Source: Pseudanabaena sp. BC1403
Lineage (GTDB): Bacteria > Cyanobacteriota > Cyanobacteriia > Pseudanabaenales > Pseudanabaenaceae
Assembly: GCF_002914585.1 (NCBI RefSeq)
Contig: NZ_PDDM01000020.1
Location: 1-64,000, forward strand
Reading direction: 5' to 3'
DNA: 64,000 nucleotides
Positions 8,639 through 16,333 of this stretch are shown in pieces. Position 1 is the stretch's first letter. Every line of letters begins with the position of its first letter. Position numbers and translations under genes: made by a program. The notes under the pieces are model-generated. The model was not told where the DNA came from. It was given only the letters and a program-made list of their open reading frames with translations, and searched no databases.

Positions 8639-9502
8639 ATGGGTAAAGAAAAACGAGGTGATATTAGTAACAAAACTTGGACAGAAGTAGTAAAAGACTA
8701 CGCTGGCAAAGACTTAGGCGAAAGAAAAAATTGGTATGGCTCCGTCGCTGAAGCCTATAATCGTGTCAGACCCCGATATCCACAACCTGTAATTGAACGA
8801 GCAATACAGCTTGCTCAGTTGCCCCCAAAAGCCAAAATTTTAGAATTAGGTTGTGGTCCCGCGATCGCAACAGTGCCACTTGCTCAGCTTGGCTTTTCGC
8901 TATTGAGTCTGGAGCCAAATCGAGAAGCTTCAGACTTAGCGAAACTCAATTGTGCAGAATATCCTAATGTCGAAGTTCAAAATCTAGCCTTTGAAGAATG
9001 GGAATTAAAACGCGATTACTTTGATGCAGTTCTAGCCGCAACATCTTGGCATTGGATCGATCCTGCGATCGCCTATGTCAAATCGGCAGCAGCATTGAAA
9101 GCAAAAGGCTCACTCATTTTGTTATGGAATACTCCACCACAATTAGATCAAGAAACTTATCAATTAGTTGATGAGATTTATGAGGTCTTAGCACCTTCTA
9201 TCCCTCTATATCCCAGACATGAAGGCAGAGCCAATCATCAAGCAGATTTTATGAAGTTCAGTGAGATGATCAGTGATTCAGGATATTTTAAAAATGTCAA
9301 TTATGAATCTGCAATTTATCAAGTCAACTATAGCCTTGATGACTATCTACTACTTTTGAGTACGCTTTCGCCATATATTGCTCTAGCTGAAGAAGTCAGA
9401 ACTAGTCTATTTACAAAATTGAGAGAAGTCCTCCATAAAAATCATGGCGATCGCCTAAAGCTTTCTTTCATCTCCGCTTTTCACGTTGCCCATAAAATAT
9501 AA
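8639..9502 (+). CDS. Class I SAM-dependent methyltransferase
   Basis: A 287-residue enzyme of the small-molecule methyltransferase type (Methyltransf_11 like). Motif I is ILELGCGPAIATVPLA (about 68-83), followed by LSLEPNREA (acidic residue binding the SAM ribose) and ATSWHWIDP (post-II region). The start MGKEKRGD has GAGG about 9 bases upstream; a GTG at 8612 would add nine residues without a ribosome site. It ends three bases before the glycosyltransferase gene, so both are probably co-transcribed with the MSMEG_0570-type gene. The acceptor is unknown. Confidence 0.85.
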   Translation: MGKEKRGDISNKTWTEVVKDYAGKDLGERKNWYGSVAEAYNRVRPRYPQPVIERAIQLAQLPPKAKILELGCGPAIATVPLAQLGFSLLSLEPNREASDLAKLNCAEYPNVEVQNLAFEEWELKRDYFDAVLAATSWHWIDPAIAYVKSAAALKAKGSLILLWNTPPQLDQETYQLVDEIYEVLAPSIPLYPRHEGRANHQADFMKFSEMISDSGYFKNVNYESAIYQVNYSLDDYLLLLSTLSPYIALAEEVRTSLFTKLREVLHKNHGDRLKLSFISAFHVAHKI

Positions 9503-9505
9503 TCC

Positions 9506-10669
9506 ATGCCGCAGTTTTCTAAATTACGCATCGCTTTACTCACTTATTCCACAAAACCTAGAGGGAGCGTGATCCATACCCTAGAACTTGCGGAAGCATT
9601 GCAAGCTTTAGGACATCAAGTATGTATCTATGCATTAGATAAAGATGGCTCAGGATTTGAGCGCCATTTGTCCTGCGAATTTCAACCAATTCTTGCGCAA
9701 CCTGCATCACAGGAAATAGATCAACTAATTCAGCAACGCATTCAGGAATTTGTGGATTATTTGCAGAACTCGTCACTAGATTATGATATTTATCACGCTC
9801 AGGACTGCATCAGTGCCAATGCTTTGGCGATTTTGCGATCGCAAGGACTCATTCCCCACTTTGTGCGCACCATTCACCATATCGAAGATTACAATAGCCC
9901 TTACTTACAGGCTTGTCAGGATCGCTCAATTCGAGAAGCAGAGCTATGTTTATGCGTGAGTGAAGGCTGGCAAGCCCAAATTTATGAACATTACCAAATC
10001 CATGCGCCGCGAGTGATTAACGGTGTCAATTTGCAAAGATTTTCTAGCGATTGCAATGGTACAGAATCCCAAATCAGCCAAAAATTTGGTTTAAAATTGG
10101 GGTTAACAAATGCGCCGATTTATCTGACTGTGGGGGGGATTGAACCACGCAAGAATTCAATTAAGTTGATTCAAGCTTTTGCTCAGGTTCTAGCGGACTT
10201 TCCCAAGGCTCAGTTGGTGATTGCGGGAGGGGCAACATTATTTGACTATCAAGCCTATCGCGATCAATTTCTAGCGATCGCACAGGAACTAGATATTGCC
10301 AAATCCCTAATCATTACAGGAGTTCTCACTGATGCTGAATTACCTGCACTTTATCGTTGTGCTGATGCTTTTGTCTTTCCATCCGCCAAAGAGGGTTGGG
10401 GTTTGGTAATCATGGAAGCGATCGCATCGGGGCTACCAATCATCACTTCTAACTGTCCACCCTTTACCGAATTTTTATCTAATCAACAAGCTTTGCTGGT
10501 TAATCCTGACGATGTGGGTGCGATCGCTCAAGCAATGCGCTTAATTAGGCAATCTGATGTTAGTCAGGCTTTAGTGCAAGCTAGCCAGTCCATTTTGCCA
10601 AAATATACATGGGAAAATTCGGCACAGATGCATACAGCTCATTACAAAAAAATGCAAAAATTAGGTTAG
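9506..10669 (+). CDS. GT4 glycosyltransferase, MSMEG_0565 family
   Basis: A 387-residue GT-B enzyme. The N-terminal acceptor domain starts LRIALLTYSTKPRGSVIHTLELAEAL, the hallmark opening of the MSMEG_0565 family, and the C-terminal donor domain carries VGGIEPRKN (about 212) and the EX7E motif EGWGLVIMEAIASG (about 297). MSMEG_0565 proteins belong to the nitrogen-starvation (Nit1-type) cluster that also encodes nitrilase, radical SAM and MSMEG_0570 proteins. The next gene here is the MSMEG_0570 member, but the rest of the cluster is absent from the window. The last codons (K-L-G-stop) form the left arm of a hairpin at 10659-10697. Sugar and acceptor are unknown. Confidence 0.85.
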   Translation: MPQFSKLRIALLTYSTKPRGSVIHTLELAEALQALGHQVCIYALDKDGSGFERHLSCEFQPILAQPASQEIDQLIQQRIQEFVDYLQNSSLDYDIYHAQDCISANALAILRSQGLIPHFVRTIHHIEDYNSPYLQACQDRSIREAELCLCVSEGWQAQIYEHYQIHAPRVINGVNLQRFSSDCNGTESQISQKFGLKLGLTNAPIYLTVGGIEPRKNSIKLIQAFAQVLADFPKAQLVIAGGATLFDYQAYRDQFLAIAQELDIAKSLIITGVLTDAELPALYRCADAFVFPSAKEGWGLVIMEAIASGLPIITSNCPPFTEFLSNQQALLVNPDDVGAIAQAMRLIRQSDVSQALVQASQSILPKYTWENSAQMHTAHYKKMQKLG

Positions 10670-10697
10670 GCGACGCGAAGAGCCGCCTAACCTAATT
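10659..10697. terminator. Palindrome overlapping the glycosyltransferase stop codon
   Basis: AATTAGGTTAGGCG, an asymmetric core and CGCCTAACCTAATT. The arm begins inside the last codons of the upstream gene. It lies between two plus-strand genes 42 bp apart, so it may act as an attenuator rather than a complete terminator. Confidence 0.6.
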
Positions 10698-10711
10698 GTG
10701 ATGGAGCTTTT

Positions 10712-10999
10712 ATGCCTGAAGTTCGTTTTCAAATTGTTTGGCCAGATGAATCTCAAGATTCCTGCTATTCGCCATCTTTGATCGTCAAAGAATATTTCGC
10801 AGCAGATACCGAATACGACCTCGTGGATTTTGTTGAACGATCGCGTACTGCTCTAAATATTGCTAGCGATCGCGTTAAAGCCAAGTATGGATTTCCCTGT
10901 GGATTGGCTTTGGGACAGTTGCAAGAAATCGAGGCTAAGGCGGCGAAGTTCGCTCAGAACAAGCAACCCAAAGTGAAATTTATTAAATTTAACAATTAG
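10712..10999 (+). CDS. MSMEG_0570 family nitrogen-starvation response protein
   Basis: A 95-residue protein matching the MSMEG_0570 family along its full length: PEVRFQIVWPDES at the start, CYSPSLIVKEYF (about 18-29), then VERSRTALNIASDRVKAKYG (about 42-61). It is always found with the MSMEG_0565-0572 nitrogen-starvation cluster in other bacteria; its biochemical role is unknown. It lies 42 bp after the MSMEG_0565-type glycosyltransferase. The residual linkage of just these two members supports a functional pair. Confidence 0.85.
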   Translation: MPEVRFQIVWPDESQDSCYSPSLIVKEYFAADTEYDLVDFVERSRTALNIASDRVKAKYGFPCGLALGQLQEIEAKAAKFAQNKQPKVKFIKFNN

Positions 11000-11046
11000 G
11001 TTGCATTATGCACGGTATCTGATAAGATATAATTCCTAATAAATTT

Positions 11047-11138
11047 GGAGAGATGGCTGAGTGGACGAAAGCGGCAGATTGCTAATCTGTTGTACGGCAG
11101 GTAACTCCGTACCGAGGGTTCAAATCCCTCTCTCTCCG
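11047..11138 (+). tRNA. tRNA-Ser (GCU anticodon)
   Basis: Acceptor GGAGAGA pairs with TCTCTCC, the anticodon loop TTGCTAA gives GCT, a long variable arm (TACGGCAGGTAACTCCGTA) marks a class II tRNA, and the T arm is GAGGGTTCAAATCCCTC. The CCA end is not encoded. Confidence 0.97.
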
Positions 11139-11162
11139 TTCACAGGACTGTCATAGAGCGAT

Positions 11163-11396
11163 ATGGTTAATAACCCTTCAAAGGATGTAGTTGGCGAAGC
11201 TCCAGAAGTCGATCCTAGTAAATTTAGTGCGTCAGATGTTGCTGCGATCGCTGATCGTTTAGAACGTGATGACTATGCCAATGCTTTTGAGAGCTTAAGT
11301 GATTGGCATATTTTGCGAGCACTAGCTTTTAAAGGCTCAGAGCTAGCCGAGCCATACCGCCATTTGTTAGATGTTGAATCATTTGACGAATGTTAA
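11163..11396 (+). CDS. Small conserved-looking protein of unknown function
   Basis: A 77-residue acidic soluble protein just after tRNA-Ser. I do not recognise a named family. It is predicted mostly helical, with SASDVAAIADRLERDDYANAFESL (two short helices) and a C-terminal YRHLLDVESFDEC. There is no signal peptide or membrane segment. Composition matches the neighbouring cyanobacterial genes (it contains GCGATCGC), and a strong 27-bp palindromic terminator follows, so it is likely a real transcribed gene. Confidence 0.7.
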   Translation: MVNNPSKDVVGEAPEVDPSKFSASDVAAIADRLERDDYANAFESLSDWHILRALAFKGSELAEPYRHLLDVESFDEC

Positions 11397-11402
11397 ATAT
11401 CT

Positions 11403-11457
11403 AAAAAAAGCAAAATAAAAGGCGATGCTTAGCATCGCCTTTTATTTTGCTTTTTTT
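11403..11457. terminator. Perfect 27-bp palindromic terminator
   Basis: A7 GCAAAATAAAAGGCGATGCT, one central base, then the exact reverse complement ending in T7. It follows the 77-residue gene and works on either strand. Confidence 0.85.
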
Positions 11458-11466
11458 ACGCTACTC

Positions 11467-11541
11467 GTAGGGTGTGTTAGCGATAGCGCGACGCACCGTT
11501 TGTTTTTATTATGTGCGTTACGCTGACGCTAACACACCCTC
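11467..11541. repeat. GTAGGGTGTGTTAGCG palindromic repeat, copy 1
   Basis: GTAGGGTGTGTTAGCGatAGCG at the left and the complement CGCTgACGCTAACACACCCT at the right. A second copy lies at 41699-41771. Both are in intergenic DNA. It is a MITE-like cyanobacterial repeat. Confidence 0.75.
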
Positions 11542-11551
11542 CATTGAAAAT

Positions 11552-11578
11552 AAAAAAGTGCGCCTAGCGCACTTTTTT
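11552..11578. terminator. Terminator of the DUF3172 gene
   Basis: AAAAAAGTGCGC, CTA, GCGCACTTTTTT, abutting the stop codon of the minus-strand gene that ends at 11578. Confidence 0.75.
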
Positions 11579-12096
11579 TATGGTTGAGGGCTAGGACTCG
11601 GCGAGGCTGGTAGACCGTTAGTAAACTTTTCGGAAGCATTTTTGCTTTCGTAAATACAATCAACGGTGGGAGCTTTTTCTAGATCGCCTGTAAAGCCAAA
11701 GGTATTCATCCTGTCCTTACATTGACGAATATCTGATTCTTTAATCACATTTTTTTGTAAAAGCACGTTCCAGTTATTCGGCAAAACTACACATCCTGGG
11801 ACAGGTTCAGCTTGGCTGATGAAAACGTTAAAAGGGTTGAGTGTGACATAGACACGGCTACTCATCACCATTGCCGATGCGCCATAGTTATTACAAAAAT
11901 CACGGCTAGGGGCAAGGTTATCTAAACGAATCGCATCAACAGTACGCGGCGTAGGGTTGAGCGTAGACAGGGCAATACCAACACCAATACCGACCGCAAA
12001 AATCGCGCCTGCGATCGCCAGTTTGGTCGTTGTCCCGTTCGATCTTGGTTCAGTGGGAGGTGTATTCAGGGTTGAAGAATATCTACGTCTTGCCAT
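11578..12096 (-). CDS. DUF3172 domain protein, membrane-anchored
   Basis: A 172-residue protein with a short basic N terminus (MARRRYSS), one membrane helix (about 25-45, LAIAGAIFAVGIGVGIALS) and a soluble domain starting DAIRLDNLAPSRDFCNNYGASAMVMSSR that matches the cyanobacterial family DUF3172. Three cysteines (about 68, 101 and 126) are conserved-looking. A low-complexity tail (ASPSPSPQP) follows. Function is unknown. It is transcribed alone between its own terminator and the metF-like gene. Confidence 0.8.
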   Translation of the reverse strand: MARRRYSSTLNTPPTEPRSNGTTTKLAIAGAIFAVGIGVGIALSTLNPTPRTVDAIRLDNLAPSRDFCNNYGASAMVMSSRVYVTLNPFNVFISQAEPVPGCVVLPNNWNVLLQKNVIKESDIRQCKDRMNTFGFTGDLEKAPTVDCIYESKNASEKFTNGLPASPSPSPQP

Positions 12097-12176
12097 AGAT
12101 GTTAGGTAGGGTGATTCCTTAGATTAACCGAATGTGTTGAGATTTAGGAAGTTTTATAAAGTAAACCTCCCTAAAG

Positions 12177-13109
12177 TTAGATAATTGACACGCCTGCAAG
12201 GTCTAGAATCTCTGGAATCAAGTGTTCAGCTTTGATTGCCATGATATGAACGCCTTGGCAGATTTGCCGAGCTGTTTGGATTTGTTCGGCAGCGATCGCC
12301 ATGCCTTCCTTTAAGGGTGATTTAGCTTGGGCTAGGCGGTCAATGATATGGTCAGGTATTTGTACCCCTGGTACAAACTTATTTAGAAATACAGCATTTT
12401 TGGCGGATTTAATTAAAAATATTCCCGCCAGAATTGGCTTGTCGGATTGATTGGCGATTTGATTGACAAATTTATCGAGGCGATCAAAATCGGTAATTAA
12501 TTGACTTTGAAAAAATTGTGCCCCTGCATTAATCTTGCGCTCAAACCGCTTTTGTAAACCTGACCAACTGGGCGACTGCGGATCAACTGCGGCTCCTGCT
12601 AAAAAGTCTGTACCTTGATGAGGCAATGCTTTGCCGTTGGCATCAAATCCTTGATTAAGCTTTTGAATTAATTGTAATAATCGCACCGATTCATAGTCAA
12701 ACACCGATCGCGCATCGGGTGAATCTCCAGCTTTTACGGGATCGCCCGTGAGCGCAAGAATATTGGTAATTCCTAACGCTGCCGCCCCAAATAAATCTCC
12801 TTGCAATGCAATCCGATTGCGATCGCGACAGGCAAGTTGACAAACAGTTTCGAGCCCGATCTGCTGCTGGATCAAGACTGATGCAGCGACGGGACTCATG
12901 CTCATCACCGCCCGACTAGAATCAGTAATATTTACAGCATGAACTCGCCCTTTGAGCGATCGCGTTTGTGCGAGCATATGGGTGGGGTCGCTGCCCTTGG
13001 GTGGCGATACCTCAGCCGTAATTAGAAATTCCTTATTGGCGATCGCCTTACGAAACTTATGAAAGGGTCGTTCAACTATTGGCTGGGGCGAATCGATCAT
13101 GCGAAACAA
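12177..13109 (-). CDS. Methylenetetrahydrofolate reductase-like protein
   Basis: A 310-residue TIM-barrel protein of the MTHFR superfamily: FLITAEVSPPKGSD near residue 27 (catalytic Glu in EVSPP), VNITDSSRAVMS (about 60), ALTGDP (about 130) and GAQFFQSQLITDFD (about 195) for FAD/folate contacts. Canonical MetF makes 5-methyl-THF for methionine synthesis. This cyanobacterial form differs enough from E. coli MetF that the exact reaction is inferred. An alternative start, MIDSPQP at 13100, is equally plausible. Confidence 0.8.
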   Translation of the reverse strand: MFRMIDSPQPIVERPFHKFRKAIANKEFLITAEVSPPKGSDPTHMLAQTRSLKGRVHAVNITDSSRAVMSMSPVAASVLIQQQIGLETVCQLACRDRNRIALQGDLFGAAALGITNILALTGDPVKAGDSPDARSVFDYESVRLLQLIQKLNQGFDANGKALPHQGTDFLAGAAVDPQSPSWSGLQKRFERKINAGAQFFQSQLITDFDRLDKFVNQIANQSDKPILAGIFLIKSAKNAVFLNKFVPGVQIPDHIIDRLAQAKSPLKEGMAIAAEQIQTARQICQGVHIMAIKAEHLIPEILDLAGVSII

Positions 13110-13164
13110 AACTATTAGAAAATTTTAAGAATGACTGCATTTTAAACTATTGCGATCGCAAGCT

Positions 13165-13344
13165 AAGCCAAGAACTCAAGTTCTTGGCTAAAAGCGCAAG
13201 TCCACTGAAGTGGACTAAAGATTACTTCTACGCAATTAGTCGGGTGGGCAGTAATTAGTCGGGTGGGCAATGCCCATCTTGTTAATTTTATGCAACCCGT
13301 TTCAACGGGTTTGACCTTTTAGCCTGCACTTGAGTGCAAGGCTA
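13165..13344 (+). repeat. Four-hairpin interspersed element, copy 2 (with insertion)
   Basis: The same four palindromes as the copy at 8433, but with about 60 extra bases in the middle holding two direct copies of TTAGTCGGGTGGGCA. Part of that insert recurs inverted at about 19415, upstream of copy 3. Confidence 0.8.
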
Positions 13345-13347
13345 ATT

Positions 13348-15051
13348 TCATGCGAGTAATTGTTGAAATTCTGAAGTATCTCGAATTTTGGCAAAACTTT
13401 CATCGGTTTTAGCTTGTTCCTTTAGTTCCAAACTACTGTCATAAAGAATTGCTGATTTGAGATTGGCGATCGCTAAATCTAACTGGTTACGCTCGGCATA
13501 GCAGCAAGCTTTATTGTAAAAAGCTACAGAACGCTTAGGATCGATTCTGAGGATACGATCCAGAAAATCAATTGCTTCATCGAGTCGATTGAGTAAGCAA
13601 AGAATATAACTGTGGTAGTGAAGTGTATCTAATTCGCGCGGATCAATTTGCAGAGCGCGATCGCTACAGACAAGAGCATTCTCTAATCGATTTAATTTTA
13701 TTAAAATCTTGGATTGAGATACCCAAGCAGAGATATTTCTTCTATCTATTTCTGTGACTTTTTGATAGGTATGTAAAGCCTCTTGCCAAGATTCGCTGCT
13801 TGTGAAGATCTCGGCTTTGACATTCCAAAAATAGACTGTATCTGGCTTGATCTCGATACCGCGATCGCAAGCCTCCAATACTCGCTCGTCATCTTGCAAA
13901 TTATTTAATATCCATACTTTCAGTTGCCAAATATAAGCATTATGAGGATTGTCAAATAAAAGGCGATCGCATAAATCTAAAGCTTCTTCATTTCGACCAA
14001 GCTTGCCCAAGACGCGGATAGAGTTTTGCTGCACATCCAAGTCGTGAGGATGGGTGGAGAGGTATGCTTCCCAAATACTCCCTGCTGCTGCATAATCTTG
14101 GCGTTCATAAAGAATATCTGCCTTCAACAGCAAGGCTTTCTGGAAATCAGGCTGAATTGCGATCGCTTTTTCTACATCTTTCAAAGCTGCATCTAATTTT
14201 CTCGAACGCTGATGTGCTAAAGCGCTTTCATATAGAGCTTCATGTTTTTTAATCGTGAGCTTACGAATGACGATAAATATGACTAATATGGCTACAGCCA
14301 TAGGCGTAGATGCTTGTTGGAATAATGTAAATCCTGTTCTGATGTAGTTTGGATCAATATCGAACAATCCCGTAAGCTGCATAATCGATCGAGAGAACTG
14401 CCTACTGAATGTGGGCAAAAACCAAAATAAAGCCAGAAAAATCGCAAATCCATATTTTTTTACAGGCTCTAGTTTTGCCCGCCAAGACAGCGGCAACCAA
14501 GGCTCGATCGCGCCATACCCATCTAGAGAAGGAATGGGTAGAAGATTAAGAATTACCGAAAATACTTCCAAATAAATAAGTATTGACAAGCCAAAGATGA
14601 ACCAGTGCTTTGAGATTTCTGGCATGTACATATTAAAGAGAACGTCAGTAGATAATTGAGAAGCATATTTCAGTTGCATCAACTCATTAAGACTGACTGG
14701 AGATAGTTGACTAATACTAAATTTATAGATGGCTACTAGAATTAGCGCCGATACCAAGCTAGCAAATGGCCCCGCGATCGAAGTCAGGCTCAACCACATG
14801 CGGTTACGAATCTGACTAGAATTAATGTATACTGCCGCTCCTGGTAGTCCAATCCCTCCCATCAACAGAAAAATCATGGGCATAATCAGTGTCACCACAG
14901 GATCGACATATTTGAGTGGATTGAGTGTCAAATATCCTTTTGCTTTTACCGAAGTATCTCCCCCATAATAGGCTGCGATCGCATGTCCAAACTCATGCAA
15001 ACACAATGACAATATCCATCCCAGAAAAACAAATACGGCAATCTCAATCAT
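13348..15051 (-). CDS. M50-family membrane metallopeptidase with C-terminal TPR domain
   Basis: A 567-residue fusion. The N-terminal half is a site-2-protease-like zinc peptidase: HEFGH at residues 19-23 supplies two His ligands and the catalytic Glu, and NLLPIPSLDG (about 168-177) supplies the third ligand. About five to six membrane segments are visible up to residue 260. The C-terminal half (about 280-545) is a string of TPR units ending AKTDESFAKIRDTSEFQQLLA. Site-2 proteases release membrane-tethered factors; the TPR tail would face the cytoplasm and may recruit a substrate. The start MIEIAVFVFLG is the only sensible one, because the HEFGH motif must lie in the first helix. Confidence 0.85.
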   Translation of the reverse strand: MIEIAVFVFLGWILSLCLHEFGHAIAAYYGGDTSVKAKGYLTLNPLKYVDPVVTLIMPMIFLLMGGIGLPGAAVYINSSQIRNRMWLSLTSIAGPFASLVSALILVAIYKFSISQLSPVSLNELMQLKYASQLSTDVLFNMYMPEISKHWFIFGLSILIYLEVFSVILNLLPIPSLDGYGAIEPWLPLSWRAKLEPVKKYGFAIFLALFWFLPTFSRQFSRSIMQLTGLFDIDPNYIRTGFTLFQQASTPMAVAILVIFIVIRKLTIKKHEALYESALAHQRSRKLDAALKDVEKAIAIQPDFQKALLLKADILYERQDYAAAGSIWEAYLSTHPHDLDVQQNSIRVLGKLGRNEEALDLCDRLLFDNPHNAYIWQLKVWILNNLQDDERVLEACDRGIEIKPDTVYFWNVKAEIFTSSESWQEALHTYQKVTEIDRRNISAWVSQSKILIKLNRLENALVCSDRALQIDPRELDTLHYHSYILCLLNRLDEAIDFLDRILRIDPKRSVAFYNKACCYAERNQLDLAIANLKSAILYDSSLELKEQAKTDESFAKIRDTSEFQQLLA

Positions 15052-15104
15052 AGTTAAATTCTAATTTAAGGAGCAATTATTTGGGCAATACGACGGAGTG
15101 CAAT

Positions 15105-15869
15105 TTACCATTTAGAGGGATTATTGGGATGCAGTTGGTCAACCTGCCATAAATTTGGGTTTGTTTGGATATACTGGCGAATCTTTTGTAATGATGTTTC
15201 ATCGCGAATGATATGCTCGTGATAATTGCGCTGCCACACAGGAATTCCTGATGTATGACGAATCTGGTTAATGTGGCGAGCAGAGAATGTTTTAAATCCG
15301 CGAATAATTTCTGGGATTCCATGATTGTTCTCTGTTGCAAAATTCTTTGTAGGGGCGGTTTTTGCAGGAATTGAGATTGTGTAGGGGCGGGTTTTGCAGA
15401 TAGATCCTGCATTCAGCACAAAATTATCAGCTAAACCCGCCCCCACGGTATCGTATAAATCTTTGTTATTAAGTGCAGAATTATCTGTTAAACCGTTTGT
15501 AGGGGCGGGTTTTGGAAATGGATTTTGGTTCTCAAGGATGAAATTGTCTGCTAAACCCGCCCCTACAGAATTGTCGTGATCCAGAGAAATATCATTGTTA
15601 TCTATCAAAAATAGAATGCCGTGGACGTGGTTGGGCATTATGACAAATTCATCTAATTCCAATCTGGGATGGTATTTAGGTAAGTTTTGCCAATGGGTAT
15701 AGACGATTTTTCCATATTGATTTAACTGCATTTCTCCATCACTAATTGTTCCAAATAGGCATTCTCGTTGAAAAGTACAAATGGTGATGAAATAACTGCC
15801 TACAGATGAATAGTCGTATCCTTTGAGCCGAATAGAGCGACGATGGTGTTTTTCGCGATCGTATTTCAT
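15105..15869 (-). CDS. REP-associated tyrosine transposase (RAYT), with internal translated repeats
   Basis: A 254-residue Y1/HUH enzyme of the IS200/IS605-related RAYT group. It opens HHRRSIRLKGYDYSSVGSYF, the HUH histidines are in MPNHVHGI (His81, His83), and the C terminus holds VWQRNYHEHIIRDE and the probable catalytic-Tyr segment RQYIQTNPNLW. RAYTs are single-domesticated transposases that handle REP palindromes rather than themselves. Unusually, residues about 93-180 are translated GTAGGGGCGGGTTT repeats: VGAGLADNF occurs twice and KPAPT/KTAPT also recur, making the protein longer than typical relatives. Further copies of the repeat lie just upstream (15919-16188). Whether the enzyme stays active with this insert is unknown. 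Confidence 0.85.
   Translation of the reverse strand: MKYDREKHHRRSIRLKGYDYSSVGSYFITICTFQRECLFGTISDGEMQLNQYGKIVYTHWQNLPKYHPRLELDEFVIMPNHVHGILFLIDNNDISLDHDNSVGAGLADNFILENQNPFPKPAPTNGLTDNSALNNKDLYDTVGAGLADNFVLNAGSICKTRPYTISIPAKTAPTKNFATENNHGIPEIIRGFKTFSARHINQIRHTSGIPVWQRNYHEHIIRDETSLQKIRQYIQTNPNLWQVDQLHPNNPSKW
15381..15446. repeat. GTAGGGGCGGGTTT inverted-repeat element inside the RAYT gene
   Basis: GTAGGGGCGGGTTTTGCAGA at the left and CTAAACCCGCCCCCAC at the right, about 66 bp. It lies in the reading frame and is translated. Confidence 0.75.
15499..15566. repeat. Second in-frame GTAGGGGCGGGTTT element
   Basis: The same arms as the preceding element, about 68 bp, again translated. The spacing from the first and the loss of no stop codon suggest stepwise in-frame insertion. 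Confidence 0.75.
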
Positions 15870-15884
15870 GGCATTATCAAGATT

Positions 15885-16195
15885 GTGTAGGGACAGTTTT
15901 TGCAGATATCGAGATTGCGTAGGGGCGGGTTTCGCAGATAGATTTTGCTTTTAGTACAGAATTGTCAACTAAACCCGCCCCTACAATATTAACAATTAAA
16001 CCCGTCCCTACAATACGGTTCCAACATCATTCCGAAACCGTTGCGATCGCCCAAAATATTATTATCTGCAATCCCCAAATCCTCGGTAGGGACGGGGTTT
16101 TGCGGAAAGTGATATTGATTGCGTAGGGGCGGGATTTGTAGATAGATTTTGCTTTAAGCATAAAATTGCCAACTAAACCCGCCCCTACAGTCCCC
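15885..16195. repeat. Cluster of GTAGGGGCGGGTTT repeats upstream of RAYT
   Basis: Two full inverted-repeat elements at 15919-15984 and 16124-16188, and partial copies between (AAACCCGTCCCTAC near 15999, GTAGGGACGGGG near 16087). I see no gene in this stretch. It is the natural substrate cluster expected next to a RAYT. Confidence 0.75.
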
Positions 16196-16204
16196 ACAAC
16201 ACTT

Positions 16205-16318
16205 TTATTGTATCAAGGCTTGAAAGCGTGGATCGTGGCGGATATTGTCAAAATCTGATTCGGTCTTTGCTATTTCGCGACTTTCTTCAGGATTGAGTTG
16301 GATTGCTTTTTGGAGGTG
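16205..16318 (-). pseudogene. C-terminal remnant of a TPR protein
   Basis: The minus-strand frame reads HLQKAIQLNPEESREIAKTE then DFDNIRHDPRFQALIQ-stop, the usual end of cyanobacterial TPR proteins and similar to the tail of the M50-TPR gene (AKTDESFAKIRDTSEFQQLLA). A TAG stop precedes the first codon and no start exists. It lies 16 bp beyond the stop of the TPR gene at 16334, so it may be that gene's former C terminus, lost by a frameshift or rearrangement. Confidence 0.6.
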
Positions 16319-16333
16319 CTAATGTATAGGGTA

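Noticed and set aside
11467-11541. attC-like site at the GTAGGGTGTGTTAGCG repeat
   Set aside because: The arms are fully symmetric without an extrahelical base or R-box geometry and occur as dispersed copies, so it is a MITE-type repeat.
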